A stretch of DNA of 64,000 bases from Leifsonia shinshuensis (GCF_031456835.1 NZ_JAVDVK010000001.1:2728001-2792000), one strand, 5' to 3'; shown: positions 1 through 8,332, counted from the first letter of the stretch. Made by a program: numbers and translations. The notes: generated by a model from the letters alone, not told the origin.

Positions 1-290
1 TGCACCTCTACAGCCCGACCGGCGTGCCGATCGGCGACCCCACCACGGTGACGGTGGATGTGCACGCCGACTGGGAGGGCATCGGCGCGCTGATCTTCGG
101 CGTGCTGCTGGTGCTGCTCTTCGGCTTCGGGATCGTGCGCAACATCCTGCGCCGGCGCCGCTCGCGCGACAGCGGTGATGATGTAACCGGGTCGGACGGT
201 TCCGCCGTGACCGACACTGAGAACGACGACCAGACCGAGCCGGCCGCGCCCGCGACGTCAGCCACCCCCGAGGAGCGCCCCGGTGGCTAG
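1..290 (+). CDS. DUF6049 family protein, C-terminal fragment
   Basis: The reading frame is open from the left edge (first full codon at base 3) and ends at TAG 288-290, so only about 95 C-terminal residues are present. The fragment shows one hydrophobic segment (IGALIFGVLLVLLFGFGIV) followed by a basic stop-transfer run (RRRR) and an acidic, Pro/Ala-rich cytoplasmic tail. That is the expected end of a large extracytoplasmic protein anchored by a C-terminal membrane helix. Established context: a DUF6049 protein usually precedes murJ in Actinobacteria. The gene overlaps murJ by 8 nt (GTGGCTAG), so translational coupling is likely. The family call rests on position and this tail only. Confidence 0.7.
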   Translation, partial: HLYSPTGVPIGDPTTVTVDVHADWEGIGALIFGVLLVLLFGFGIVRNILRRRRSRDSGDDVTGSDGSAVTDTENDDQTEPAAPATSATPEERPGG

Positions 291-1890
291 CGTCGGACGC
301 GCCAGCGCGATGCTCGCCTCCGGCACGCTGGTCTCCCGCCTCCTCGGCTTCGCCAAGGCCTGGCTACTGGTGCAGGCGATCGGGGTCGTCACCTTCGCCG
401 CGAACGCCTACGGCACCGCGACCATCGTCCCCAACAGCATCTACGCGATCATCGCGCAGGGCATCCTCAACGCCATCCTGGTGCCGCAGATCGTCCGCGC
501 GTCCGTGAACGCCGACGGCGGCCGCGCGTACATCAACAAGCTGGTCACGCTCGGGATGGTCGTCTTCGCCGCCGTCGCGGTGGTCGCGACGTTCCTGGCG
601 CCCGTCCTCGTCTCGCTGTTCGGCATCCCGGCAGCGCAGAAGGACCTCGCGACGGCCTTCGCCTACTGGTCGCTGCCGCAGATCTTCTTCCTCGGGCTGT
701 ACACGCTCCTCGGTGAGGTGCTCAACGCCCGCAAGTCGTTCGGGCCGTTCACCTGGGCGCCCGTGATCAACAACATCGTCGCCATCGCGACGCTGCTCGC
801 GTTCATCCTCGCGTTCGGTTCCGCCGCGTCCGGTCGGCACGGCAGCGACTGGTCGTTCGGGATGATCGCGTTGCTCGCCGGCGGAGCGACCCTGGGCGTC
901 GCGGTGCAGGCGCTCATCCTCTTCGTCTTCTGGCGACGCGTCGGCCTGCGCTTCCGCTTCGACTTCGGCTGGCGGGGCGTCGACCTGGGCACCGCCGGCA
1001 AGGCGGCGGGGTGGACGTTCGCCATGCTGATCGCGACCCAGGTCGCGGGTCTGATCGAGACCAACGTGTCGAACTCGGCGGGCGAGGGCTACGCCGGACC
1101 GTTCGCCATGCAGAACGCCTGGCTGATCTTCATGCTGCCGCACGGCATCATCGCGGTCTCGATCGTCACCGCGTTCTACACACGGATGGCGGAGCACGCC
1201 CACCGCGGATCGATCACCGAGTTCCGCGAGGACTTCTCGGCCGCCGCGCGATCGATCATGCTGCTCATCGTCTTCTCGTCGGCCGCCCTCATCGTCACCG
1301 CGTTCCCCGTCGCGCGGGTGTTCACATCCGACTACCAGGCGCTCGGTCTCGTGCTCATCGCGTACCTGGTCGGCCTCGTCCCGTTCTCGCTGGTGTTCAT
1401 GGCCCAGCGTGCCTTCTACTCGCTCGGCGACACGCGCACACCGTTCTTCTTCACCCTGGCGCAGGTCGTGGTGATCGTCGCGGGCGTCCTGCTGTGCTTC
1501 CTGGTACCGCCCGGCATCCGTGCGGCCTCGGTCGCGCTGGTCGTCTCCATCGCCAGCTTCGTGCAGGCGGCGCTCGCCTTCTGGTTGCTCCGGCGGCGCA
1601 CCGGGGGAGTGGACGGCGGCCGCATCCTCGCGTCGCTGTGGCGGTTCGTGGTCGCCGCGCTCGCGTCGATCGCCGCGGGAGCGGGCTTCCTCGTCATCCT
1701 GGGCGGAGTGGATGCGGGAGCATTCCCGGTCAGCGGTCCGATCGCCGCGGTCGTCACCACGGCCGTCGTCGGCGTGGTCATGCTGATCGTCTACGTGGGC
1801 TTCCTCGTCATCCTGCGTTCGCCCGATCTGGAGAGCGGATTGGCGCCCATCCTGAACCGCGCCGGACGGCGTTCGCGCGCGCCCAGGTGA
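283..1890 (+). CDS. murJ: lipid II flippase MurJ
   Basis: A 535-aa polytopic membrane protein of the MVF/MATE-like flippase family, which moves lipid II across the cytoplasmic membrane for peptidoglycan synthesis. About 14 hydrophobic segments span nearly the whole length, and the N-terminus (ASAMLASGTLVSRLLGFAK) matches the conserved MurJ opening. The GTG start overlaps the upstream stop and is served by AGGAG at 271-275, 7 nt away. The protein ends soon after the last helix with a short basic tail, so it lacks the long cytoplasmic pseudokinase extension known from mycobacterial MviN. No sigM gene lies between murJ and trxB, unlike in mycobacteria. Confidence 0.93.
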   Translation: MASVGRASAMLASGTLVSRLLGFAKAWLLVQAIGVVTFAANAYGTATIVPNSIYAIIAQGILNAILVPQIVRASVNADGGRAYINKLVTLGMVVFAAVAVVATFLAPVLVSLFGIPAAQKDLATAFAYWSLPQIFFLGLYTLLGEVLNARKSFGPFTWAPVINNIVAIATLLAFILAFGSAASGRHGSDWSFGMIALLAGGATLGVAVQALILFVFWRRVGLRFRFDFGWRGVDLGTAGKAAGWTFAMLIATQVAGLIETNVSNSAGEGYAGPFAMQNAWLIFMLPHGIIAVSIVTAFYTRMAEHAHRGSITEFREDFSAAARSIMLLIVFSSAALIVTAFPVARVFTSDYQALGLVLIAYLVGLVPFSLVFMAQRAFYSLGDTRTPFFFTLAQVVVIVAGVLLCFLVPPGIRAASVALVVSIASFVQAALAFWLLRRRTGGVDGGRILASLWRFVVAALASIAAGAGFLVILGGVDAGAFPVSGPIAAVVTTAVVGVVMLIVYVGFLVILRSPDLESGLAPILNRAGRRSRAPR

Positions 1891-1892
1891 CA

Positions 1893-1918
1893 GGAATAGC
1901 ATCCGCCTAGGATGTGTT
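1893..1918 (+). promoter_or_regulatory. SigR/SigH-type promoter of trxB-trxA
   Basis: GGAAT at 1893-1897 and GTT at 1916-1918 are separated by exactly 18 nt. This matches the GGAAT-N18-GTT class recognised by the thiol-stress ECF sigma factors SigR (Streptomyces) and SigH (mycobacteria), whose known targets include trxBA. It lies 55 nt upstream of trxB, starting just past the murJ stop. The sequence match is seen directly; use by such a sigma factor is inferred. Confidence 0.65.
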
Positions 1919-1926
1919 CTACAGGT

Positions 1927-1950
1927 CGACGCCTCCAGACGAAGGCGTCG
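1927..1950 (+). promoter_or_regulatory. hairpin in the trxB leader
   Basis: CGACGCCT at 1927-1934 pairs perfectly with AGGCGTCG at 1943-1950 across an 8-nt loop. It lies between the putative start of transcription and the trxB ribosome binding site AAGGAG (1960-1965). There is no T-run, so it is not an intrinsic terminator; it could stabilise the transcript or affect translation. Confidence 0.4.
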
Positions 1951-1972
1951 TGACAGCTCAAGGAGTTCCGCC

Positions 1973-2959
1973 GTGCGGCAGATCATCATCATCGGTTCCG
2001 GCCCTGCCGGATACACCGCGGCCATCTACGCGGCCCGCGCCAACCTGAAGCCGCTGCTGATCGCCTCCTCGGTCGAGGCGGGCGGTGAGCTCATGAACAC
2101 CACCGAGGTCGAGAACTTCCCGGGCTTCCCGGAGGCCGTCATGGGCCCCGACCTCATGTTCAAGATGCAGGCGCAGGCCGAGAAGTTCGGCACCGAGATC
2201 GTGCTCGACGACGTCGTGTCGGTCGACCTGACCGGCGAGGTCAAGAAGGTCACCCTCGGCTCGGGAGCGGTTCACGAGGCCCTCGCGGTGATCTTCGCCA
2301 CCGGCTCGGCGTACCGCAAGCTCGGACTCGCCGACGAGGAGCGACTCTCCGGACACGGCGTCTCCTGGTGCGCCACCTGTGACGGATTCTTCTTCCGCCA
2401 GCGCACGATCGCCGTCGTCGGCGGCGGCGACTCCGCGATGGAGGAGGCCACCTTCCTCACGCGCTTCGCCGACAAGGTCTACGTCATCCACCGCCGCGAC
2501 TCGCTGCGCGCGTCCAAGATCATGCAGGACCGCGCCTTCGCGAACGACAAGATCGAGTTCATCTGGAACTCGGAGGTCGTGGCGATCGGCGGCGACGAGC
2601 AGGTGCAGAACGTCACGCTCCGCAACCTGGTCACCGGCGAGCAGAGCGAGCTGCAGCTCCACGGGCTGTTCATCGCCATCGGCAACGACCCGCGCGTCCA
2701 CCTCGTGCACGGCCAGCTCGACCTGACGGCCGAGGGTACCATCGCGGTGGATGGCCGCAGCTCGAAGACCAACCTCCCCGGCGTCTTCGCGGCGGGCGAC
2801 GTCATCGACCCGACCTACCGTCAGGCGGTCACCGCTGCGGCGTCCGGTACGGTCGCCGCGCTCGACGCGGAGCACTACCTGACAACGCTTCCCCAGAACT
2901 TGCTCGACAGCGCAGCGGATGGCGCGTCGGGTGACCTCGAACTCACGACCACCGCATAA
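1973..2959 (+). CDS. trxB: thioredoxin-disulfide reductase
   Basis: A 328-aa flavoprotein that reduces thioredoxin with NADPH. Visible motifs in order: the FAD dinucleotide-binding GSGPAGYTAAIYAA near residue 8, the redox-active CATC in the SWCATCDGF segment, the NADPH-binding GGGDSAMEEA with the following HRRDS, and the C-terminal FAD-contact AAGDVIDPTYRQAVTAAASG. Length and domain order are normal for low-molecular-weight bacterial TrxB. The GTG start has AAGGAG 7 nt upstream. The gene is followed 14 nt later by trxA, forming a two-gene operon that the SigR/SigH-type promoter at 1893-1918 probably drives under disulfide stress. Confidence 0.96.
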   Translation: MRQIIIIGSGPAGYTAAIYAARANLKPLLIASSVEAGGELMNTTEVENFPGFPEAVMGPDLMFKMQAQAEKFGTEIVLDDVVSVDLTGEVKKVTLGSGAVHEALAVIFATGSAYRKLGLADEERLSGHGVSWCATCDGFFFRQRTIAVVGGGDSAMEEATFLTRFADKVYVIHRRDSLRASKIMQDRAFANDKIEFIWNSEVVAIGGDEQVQNVTLRNLVTGEQSELQLHGLFIAIGNDPRVHLVHGQLDLTAEGTIAVDGRSSKTNLPGVFAAGDVIDPTYRQAVTAAASGTVAALDAEHYLTTLPQNLLDSAADGASGDLELTTTA

Positions 2960-2973
2960 GGAGATACAAGAAA

Positions 2974-3300
2974 ATGTCAGCAGCACGTTCGGTCACGGAC
3001 GCCAGCTTCGAGCAGGACGTCCTCAACAGCGAGAAGACCATTCTGGTGGACTTCTGGGCTGAGTGGTGCGGTCCGTGTCGCGCGGTCGGTCCGATCCTCG
3101 ACCAGATCGCCTCCGAGCACGCCGACAAGATCGAGATCGTCAAGCTCAACGTCGACGAGAACCCGCAGACCGCTGCGAAGTACCAGATCACCTCCATCCC
3201 CGCGATGAAGGTCTACCAGGGTGGCGAGGTCGTCAAGACCGTCATCGGCGCCAAGCCGAAGCCCGCCCTCGAGGCCGACCTGGCCGCCTACCTGGCGTAG
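2974..3300 (+). CDS. trxA: thioredoxin
   Basis: A 108-aa cytoplasmic thioredoxin with the canonical active site WAEWCGPCRAVGP near residue 30 and the cis-proline region TSIPAMKVYQGG near residue 75. It reduces protein disulfides and is recharged by the TrxB encoded 14 nt upstream. The ATG is preceded by AAGGAGAT. A strong intrinsic terminator follows the stop. The length is exactly as expected. Confidence 0.97.
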   Translation: MSAARSVTDASFEQDVLNSEKTILVDFWAEWCGPCRAVGPILDQIASEHADKIEIVKLNVDENPQTAAKYQITSIPAMKVYQGGEVVKTVIGAKPKPALEADLAAYLA

Positions 3301-3318
3301 CGCGACCCGTCCTCTTCA

Positions 3319-3355
3319 GACCCGTCCGGCGCTCACCCGCCGGGCGGGTCTTTTT
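3319..3355 (+). terminator. rho-independent terminator of trxB-trxA
   Basis: A 13-bp GC-rich stem, GACCCGTCCGGCG (3319-3331) against CGCCGGGCGGGTC (3338-3350) with one G-T pair, has a 6-nt loop and is followed at once by TTTTT. It lies 18 nt past the trxA stop. Confidence 0.9.
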
Positions 3356-3438
3356 CGTACCCACGGCGGTCCACCGATTTTCTCCGCGGCGGGCCGTCCC
3401 CATAGCATTGCTGAACGGCAGACGAACGGAACCCACAC

Positions 3439-4764
3439 GTGATCGAACAGGGCTCCCCGCAACAGCGGGGCAACAATCTGGACCCGTGGTATCACCACTA
3501 CGCGCAGCGTACGAGCGGCCTGGCCGCCAGTGAGGTCCGAGCCCTGTTCGCCGTCGCCAGCCGGCCCGAAGTGGTCTCGCTGGCCGGCGGTATGCCGTTC
3601 GTCTCCGCCCTCCCGCAAGACCTGGTCGTCGGTGCGATGGACCGGGTCATGCGCGAGCAGGGCGCCGTCGCCCTCCAGTACGGGTCCGGTCAGGGCGTCC
3701 CGGCCCTGCGTGAGCAGATCCTCGACGTGATGGCGCTGGAGGGCATCAGCGGCAGCGCGGACGACGTCGTCGTGACGACGGGGTCGCAGCACGCGCTGGA
3801 ACTGTTCAGCAAGCTCTTCATCGACCCGGGCGACGTCGTGCTGGCCGAGGGGCCCAGTTACGTCACCGCCATGGTCATCTTCAAGTCGTACCAGGCGGAG
3901 GTCGACCACGTCCCGATGGATGAGCACGGCCTCATCCCGGAGGCGTTGCGCGAGCACATCGCTCGGCTCAAGGCGGCCGGACGTCGGGTGAAGTTCCTCT
4001 ACACGGTTCCGACCTTCCACAACCCCGCGGGAGTCACCCTCACCTGGGAGCGGCGGCTGGAGATCCTCGAGATCGCGCGTCAGAACGACATCCTGGTGCT
4101 TGAGGACAACCCGTACGGCCTGCTGTACTTCGACCAGAAGCCGCCCGCTGCGATGCGGTCGGTCGAGAAGGACGGCGTCGTGTACCTCGGCACGTTCTCG
4201 AAGACTCTCGCGCCCGGATTCCGGGTGGGATGGGCGCTCGCCCCGCACGCCATCCGCGAGAAGCTGATCCTCGCCAACGAGGCCGCTGTGCTGAGCCCCA
4301 GCTCGTTCAGTCAGCTCGTGATCTCCGAGTACCTGCGCGACGCGGACTGGAAGGGTCAGATCGACACCTTCCGCGGCGTCTACCGGGAGCGCAAGGAGGC
4401 GATGATCCAGGCGCTGCAGGAGCACCTGCCCGAGTTGAGCTGGACGGACCCGAACGGCGGCTTCTACGTCTGGGTGACCCTTCCGCCGCACCTCGACTCG
4501 AAGGCGATGCTGCCGCGGGCGGTCACCGAGCTCGTCGCGTACACGCCGGGGACGGCCTTCTACGCGGACGGGTCCGGGGCTCAGAACATCCGGCTCTCCT
4601 TCTGCTATCCGACCCCCGAGAACATCCGCGTGGGTGTCCGCCGCCTCGCGAACGTCATCGGGGGAGAGCAGGACCTGCTGGAGACCTTCGCCGGCACCGG
4701 AAACCTCGAAGCGGCGTCCCGCCGCAGCCGGACGAGCGCGAACCCGCCCACCGATCTGCGCTGA
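3439..4764 (+). CDS. PLP-dependent aminotransferase, class I/II fold
   Basis: A 441-aa fold-type I aminotransferase resembling the catalytic half of MocR proteins and LysN/2-aminoadipate aminotransferases, but with no N-terminal GntR helix-turn-helix. Visible: the cofactor region TTGSQHALE, the HNPAG turn, LEDNPYG (the Asp that contacts the pyridine nitrogen), and the Schiff-base lysine in GTFSKTLAPGFRVGW. The C-terminus ends in a Ser/Arg-rich tail. The substrate cannot be read from sequence. Such a gene is commonly found next to the parAB locus in Actinobacteria. The start is a GTG with a weak ribosome binding site, so the first codons are uncertain. Confidence 0.85.
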   Translation: MIEQGSPQQRGNNLDPWYHHYAQRTSGLAASEVRALFAVASRPEVVSLAGGMPFVSALPQDLVVGAMDRVMREQGAVALQYGSGQGVPALREQILDVMALEGISGSADDVVVTTGSQHALELFSKLFIDPGDVVLAEGPSYVTAMVIFKSYQAEVDHVPMDEHGLIPEALREHIARLKAAGRRVKFLYTVPTFHNPAGVTLTWERRLEILEIARQNDILVLEDNPYGLLYFDQKPPAAMRSVEKDGVVYLGTFSKTLAPGFRVGWALAPHAIREKLILANEAAVLSPSSFSQLVISEYLRDADWKGQIDTFRGVYRERKEAMIQALQEHLPELSWTDPNGGFYVWVTLPPHLDSKAMLPRAVTELVAYTPGTAFYADGSGAQNIRLSFCYPTPENIRVGVRRLANVIGGEQDLLETFAGTGNLEAASRRSRTSANPPTDLR

Positions 4765-4806
4765 CCGCGCCGCTGTAGACGCATGGATGACGAGAAAGGC
4801 CTGATC

Positions 4807-5763
4807 ATGGCTGAAAACGAAGCACTGGACATCGTCGTGCTCGCCGGCGGGATCTCGCATGAGCGCGACATCTCGCTCCGCAGCGGCCGACGCGTCGCGG
4901 ATGGCCTGAACGGCCTGGGGCACCGCGTCACCCTCCGTGACCCGGATGCTTCACTGCTGGCCTTCCTGAACGAGTCGAGGCCCGCTGTGGTCTGGCCGGC
5001 GCTGCATGGAGCGAGCGGTGAGGACGGCGCGCTGCGTGGTCTCCTCGAACTCACCGGTGTGCCGTTCGTCGGCTCCCGCGCCGACGCCTCCCGTCTAGCC
5101 TGGTCCAAGCCGACCGCGAAGACCGTCGTGGAGCGGGCCGGCGTGGCGACCCCGCGCTCGGTGACGCTGCCGCAGGAGACGTTCCGCGAGCTCGGCGCCG
5201 GGAGCGTGCTGGAGACGGTCCTCGCGGGATTCGACCTGCCGCTCGTGGTGAAGCCGGCCCAGGGAGGTTCGGCGCAGGGCGTCACGATCGTGGCGACCGC
5301 CGAGGAGCTTCCGCGCGCGATGGTGGATGCGTACACCTACTCCGATGTGGCGCTCATCGAGCAGAAGGTGGAGGGTGTGGAGGTGTCCGTCGCCGTCATC
5401 GACGTCGGCGAGGGCCCCGAAGCGCTTCCCGCGGTGGAGATCGAGCCGGTCGACGGCGCCTACACGTTCGATGCGCGGTACAACGCGGGGGAGACCCGCT
5501 TCTATGTCCCCGCGCGGCTGGATTCCGCGGTCGGCGCAGCAGTTGCCGAGGCGGCCACGACCGCCCACACCGCGCTGGGCCTGCGCCATCTGTCGCGTAT
5601 CGACCTGATCGTGGATGCCGCCGGGACCCCGTGGTTCCTCGAGGCGAACGTGCTCCCCGGTCTCACCGAGACGTCGATCATGCCGCAGGCGATCGCCGCC
5701 GCGGGGCGCGAGACCGGCGAGGTCTACGCCGCGCTGGCGTCAGCTGCTATCGCTGACGCCTGA
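4807..5763 (+). CDS. D-alanine--D-alanine ligase-like ATP-grasp protein
   Basis: About 318 aa with the Ddl layout: the N-terminal pre-ATP-grasp domain opens with VLAGGISHERDISLRSG and continues with HGASGEDGALRG. The ATP-grasp core follows (VVKPAQGGSAQGV, the acidic EVSVAVID and EIEP strands, and LEANVLPGLTETSIMPQ as the metal-binding and product loop). Ddl joins two D-alanines for peptidoglycan precursors. This is a short, divergent member; a main ddl elsewhere is likely, so the substrate is not certain. I chose ATG 4807 because GAAAGG (4794-4799) sits 7 nt before it; an in-frame ATG at 4783 would add 8 residues. The gene ends 7 nt from the convergent parB stop. Confidence 0.75.
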   Translation: MAENEALDIVVLAGGISHERDISLRSGRRVADGLNGLGHRVTLRDPDASLLAFLNESRPAVVWPALHGASGEDGALRGLLELTGVPFVGSRADASRLAWSKPTAKTVVERAGVATPRSVTLPQETFRELGAGSVLETVLAGFDLPLVVKPAQGGSAQGVTIVATAEELPRAMVDAYTYSDVALIEQKVEGVEVSVAVIDVGEGPEALPAVEIEPVDGAYTFDARYNAGETRFYVPARLDSAVGAAVAEAATTAHTALGLRHLSRIDLIVDAAGTPWFLEANVLPGLTETSIMPQAIAAAGRETGEVYAALASAAIADA

Positions 5764-5770
5764 CACCTGG

Positions 5771-6736
5771 TCAGGTGAAGCTCGGCTGACCCAGCTCGTC
5801 GAGGATCCTGTTGAGGTCCTGGATCGTCGCGAAATCCACCACGATCTGGCCTTTTCGTGCTCCCAGGGTGATCTTGACCCGCGTGTTCAGGCGGTCGCCC
5901 AGGGTACCGGCGATCTCGTCCAGGTGGCCGCGGTGACGTCCCGCGGTGGCCTTGGTCCTGGCAGGCTTCGGCGTCTTGCTGGCGGCCGCCTCCGCCTGGC
6001 GGACGGACAGATCCTCGTTGACGATCTTGTCGGCGAGCCGGAGCATCGCCTCGTGGTCGTCCCCGAGCGACAGGATGGCACGCGCGTGGCCCGCGCTGAG
6101 CACGCCGGCCGCCACCCGGGTCTGCACCGCTGCCGGCAGCTTCAGGAGGCGGATCGTGTTGGTGATCTGCGGCCGTGAGCGGCCGATCTTCGCGGCCAGC
6201 TCCTCCTGCGTGATACCGAAGTCGGCGAGGAGCTGCTGGTAGGCCGAAGCCTCCTCGAGCGGGTTCAGCTGGCTCCGGTGGAGGTTCTCGAGGAGCGCAT
6301 CCCGGAGCATGTCCTCGTCGGCGGTGTCCTTGACGACCGCCGGGATCGTCTCCAGGCCGAGTTCCTTCGTCGCGCGGAGTCGACGCTCGCCCATGATGAG
6401 CTCGTAGCGTCCCGGCTCGTCGGGGAGCGGTCGCACCACGACCGGCTGTAGCACGCCCACTTCGCGGATGCTGGCGACGAGCTCGTCGAGCGCCTCCCGG
6501 TCGAACTCGGTTCGCGGCTGCACGCGGTTGGGCACGATGTCGTCGGGGGAGATGCTGGCGAGTCGTGCGCCCGGGACGGCCACCAGGTCGTCGGGACGCT
6601 CGGCCACAGCTACCGCCGAGCCACCGAGCCCGGCGGTGTTGTCGGGGAAGAAGACGTCCACCGGCCGACTGCTCTGGTCGCTGGTGGGGATGAGGGCGCC
6701 GATGCCTCGGCCCAGTCCGGTGCGCTTCGCTGCCAT
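5771..6736 (-). CDS. parB: chromosome-partitioning protein ParB
   Basis: A 321-aa ParB/Spo0J protein that binds parS, loads as a CTP-dependent sliding clamp and organises the origin for segregation by ParA. Visible: the basic N-terminus MAAKRTGLGRGIGALIP, the CTP-binding region with the signature GERRLRA (box II), the parS-reading helix-turn-helix around IGRSRPQITNTIRLLKLP, and a C-terminal dimerisation domain. The ATG overlaps the parA stop by 1 nt (TAATG), so the two proteins are translationally coupled. Its probable targets, eight copies of GTTTCACGTGAAAC, lie immediately upstream of the operon. An in-frame extension further 5' was ignored because it runs through parA. Confidence 0.95.
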   Translation of the reverse strand: MAAKRTGLGRGIGALIPTSDQSSRPVDVFFPDNTAGLGGSAVAVAERPDDLVAVPGARLASISPDDIVPNRVQPRTEFDREALDELVASIREVGVLQPVVVRPLPDEPGRYELIMGERRLRATKELGLETIPAVVKDTADEDMLRDALLENLHRSQLNPLEEASAYQQLLADFGITQEELAAKIGRSRPQITNTIRLLKLPAAVQTRVAAGVLSAGHARAILSLGDDHEAMLRLADKIVNEDLSVRQAEAAASKTPKPARTKATAGRHRGHLDEIAGTLGDRLNTRVKITLGARKGQIVVDFATIQDLNRILDELGQPSFT

Positions 6737-7623
6737 TAGCGGGGTACTCCTCTGCGTGCGATCTCCGCGGCCGCTTCCATGTAGGAGAGCGATCCACTGG
6801 AGTTGGTGTCGTAGCTGATGACGCTCTGTCCGTAGCTCGGTGCTTCGGAGATGCGGACGGAACGGGGGATGATCGTGTCGAGCACCTCGTTGGGGAAGTG
6901 CTCGCGGACGTCCGCCGCAACCTGGTGGGCCAGGTTGGTGCGGGAGTCGTACATCGTGAGCAGGATCGTCGACACGCGGAGCTTGGGATTGAGGTGCCGC
7001 TCGATGAGCTGGATGTTCTTGAGCAGCTGGCTCAGCCCCTCGAGCGCGTAGTACTCGCACTGGATGGGGATGAGCACTTCCGTGGCTGCGACGAAGGCGT
7101 TGATCGTCAGCAGGCCCAGCGACGGCGGGCAGTCGATCAGGACGTAGTCGATGTCGTACTCGTCGAGGAACCGGTCGAGAGCGCGGGACAGCCGCTGCTC
7201 ACGGGCGACCATCGAAACGAGTTCGATCTCCGCGCCGGCGAGGTCGATCGTGGCGGGGATGACGAACAGCCCGTCGAATTCGGGGCTCTTCTGGATGACG
7301 TCCTCGAGCTCCCTGTCGTTCACGACGACGTCGTAGACACTGGGCGTGCCTTCCCGATGCTCGACACTGAGCGCCGTGGATGCGTTGCCCTGCGGATCCA
7401 GGTCGATGACGAGCACCCGCGCGCCCGACTTCGCGAGTGCGGCACTCAGGTTGACCACGGTCGTGGTCTTGCCGACCCCGCCCTTCTGGTTGGAGATCGT
7501 GAAGATGCGCGTCTTAGAGGGAAGGGGGAGGGTCGTTGCCGCGATCGCCTGGCGTCGGCGGGCCAGATTCGCGATCTCCTGGGCGAGCGGGGTGGTCCCG
7601 TCGAAGGTCGCGTCCTCAGTCAT
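6736..7623 (-). CDS. parA: chromosome-partitioning ATPase ParA
   Basis: About 295 aa of the Walker-type ParA/Soj/MinD family. The deviant Walker A is ISNQKGGVGKTTTVVNLS, with the signature lysine in KGGVGKTT; DLDPQGNAST and LIDCPPSLGLLT (Walker B) follow. ParA binds DNA without sequence specificity when ATP-bound and moves ParB-parS complexes. I chose the ATG at 7623 with GGAG upstream. An ATG 9 nt earlier is possible, and the frame stays open farther upstream through a parS, which is not coding. A parS at 7679-7694 sits 56 bp before the start, so autoregulation by ParB is plausible. Confidence 0.94.
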   Translation of the reverse strand: MTEDATFDGTTPLAQEIANLARRRQAIAATTLPLPSKTRIFTISNQKGGVGKTTTVVNLSAALAKSGARVLVIDLDPQGNASTALSVEHREGTPSVYDVVVNDRELEDVIQKSPEFDGLFVIPATIDLAGAEIELVSMVAREQRLSRALDRFLDEYDIDYVLIDCPPSLGLLTINAFVAATEVLIPIQCEYYALEGLSQLLKNIQLIERHLNPKLRVSTILLTMYDSRTNLAHQVAADVREHFPNEVLDTIIPRSVRISEAPSYGQSVISYDTNSSGSLSYMEAAAEIARRGVPR

Positions 7624-7678
7624 CGGCTCCATCTCGCTGTCGATCTCACCTACTCTGCCGCGGTCATCGTGGTGGGGT

Positions 7679-7694
7679 TGTTTCACGTGAAACC
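7679..7694. promoter_or_regulatory. parS site upstream of parA
   Basis: TGTTTCACGTGAAACC: one mismatch to the broadly conserved bacterial parS consensus TGTTTCACGTGAAACA. It lies in the parA leader or promoter region. Confidence 0.9.
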
Positions 7695-7980
7695 TCGTCG
7701 CTCTGTGGTGCTTCGCACCGGCTCTTGGTCGGTCGTTCGGCACACCCTCAGCGCACCCGTCGATCAACTCTAACTCGGATGCGAGACGCTTCCCGACGCG
7801 CCGCGCGCTGTGGCGACGCGGCTGATTGTGACTTTCTGGTGGAGTCTCCTACGAATGATCGGAGCCCGTCCTAGCCGGTATTTTTCCGGCGGCGCTGGTC
7901 TGAAGGATCGGCGCCCGGCGGCGGGGGAGTGGCTCGGGGTCGTGGCGTACTTATCCCGCGAGGCCCTCACCATTCCACCG

Positions 7981-7996
7981 TGTTTCACGTGAAACG
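7981..7996. promoter_or_regulatory. parS site
   Basis: TGTTTCACGTGAAACG: exact 14-bp core palindrome and one mismatch to the 16-bp consensus. It opens the array of evenly spaced sites. Confidence 0.9.
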
Positions 7997-8061
7997 CAGG
8001 GGTCGCCGGCGACCCCTAAGCGGAATTCCGGTGCGGGCGGCGGGGACGGGATCCCTGCACA

Positions 8062-8077
8062 CAGGGTGCCCACCCTG
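8062..8077. repeat. second dyad inside the parS module
   Basis: CAGGGTG (8062-8068) and CACCCTG (8071-8077) form a 7-bp inverted repeat with a 2-nt centre. Its core GGGTGCCCACCC is preserved in the next module (8184-8195), although the surrounding bases differ. Confidence 0.6.
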
Positions 8078-8098
8078 CGAGGCGTACAGAAGAAAGCG

Positions 8099-8114
8099 CG
8101 TTTCACGTGAAACG
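8099..8114. promoter_or_regulatory. parS site
   Basis: CGTTTCACGTGAAACG: exact core, perfect 16-bp palindrome. It lies 118 bp after the previous site. Confidence 0.9.
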
Positions 8115-8218
8115 GAGGGGCATCCCGCGGCGCCATAAAGCAGCTTCGGTGCAGGCGGCGGGAGAAGGGCTGCACTGCTTATGGGGTGCCCACCCAGCGA
8201 GGCGTGCGCACTAGAGCG

Positions 8219-8234
8219 CGTTTCACGTGAAACG
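8219..8234. promoter_or_regulatory. parS site
   Basis: CGTTTCACGTGAAACG: exact core, perfect 16-bp palindrome. It lies 120 bp after the previous site and ends the second module. Confidence 0.9.
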
Positions 8235-8332
8235 TCAGGGCCTTCGGGCGTTCCATGATGGAGCTCCCTGCAAGCGGGGTCGATCCAGTCCCGGCCCTAT
8301 GTTCTGCACGCCAAGGACTGCTGCCTTAGGTG

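Larger units (their letters stand above)
8029..8234. repeat. tandem parS-containing repeat, two clear copies
   Basis: Copy 1 is 8029-8114 and copy 2 is 8147-8234. They share the blocks GGTGC-GGCGGCGGG, GGGTGCCCACCC, GCGAGGCGT and the closing GCGCGTTTCACGTGAAACG, with an offset of 118-120 bp. A third, more diverged copy is traceable up to the parS at 8333 (shared CCAT..., AGCT..., TGCA-GCGGG). This looks like old tandem duplication of a parS module. Confidence 0.8.

Noticed and set aside
1927..1950. Hairpin upstream of trxB as a murJ terminator
   Set aside because: No T-run follows on either strand, so it was kept only as a leader hairpin.
3316..4923. Long minus-strand frame across the aminotransferase gene
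   Set aside because: A shadow of the plus-strand aminotransferase; no ribosome binding site or recognisable domain.
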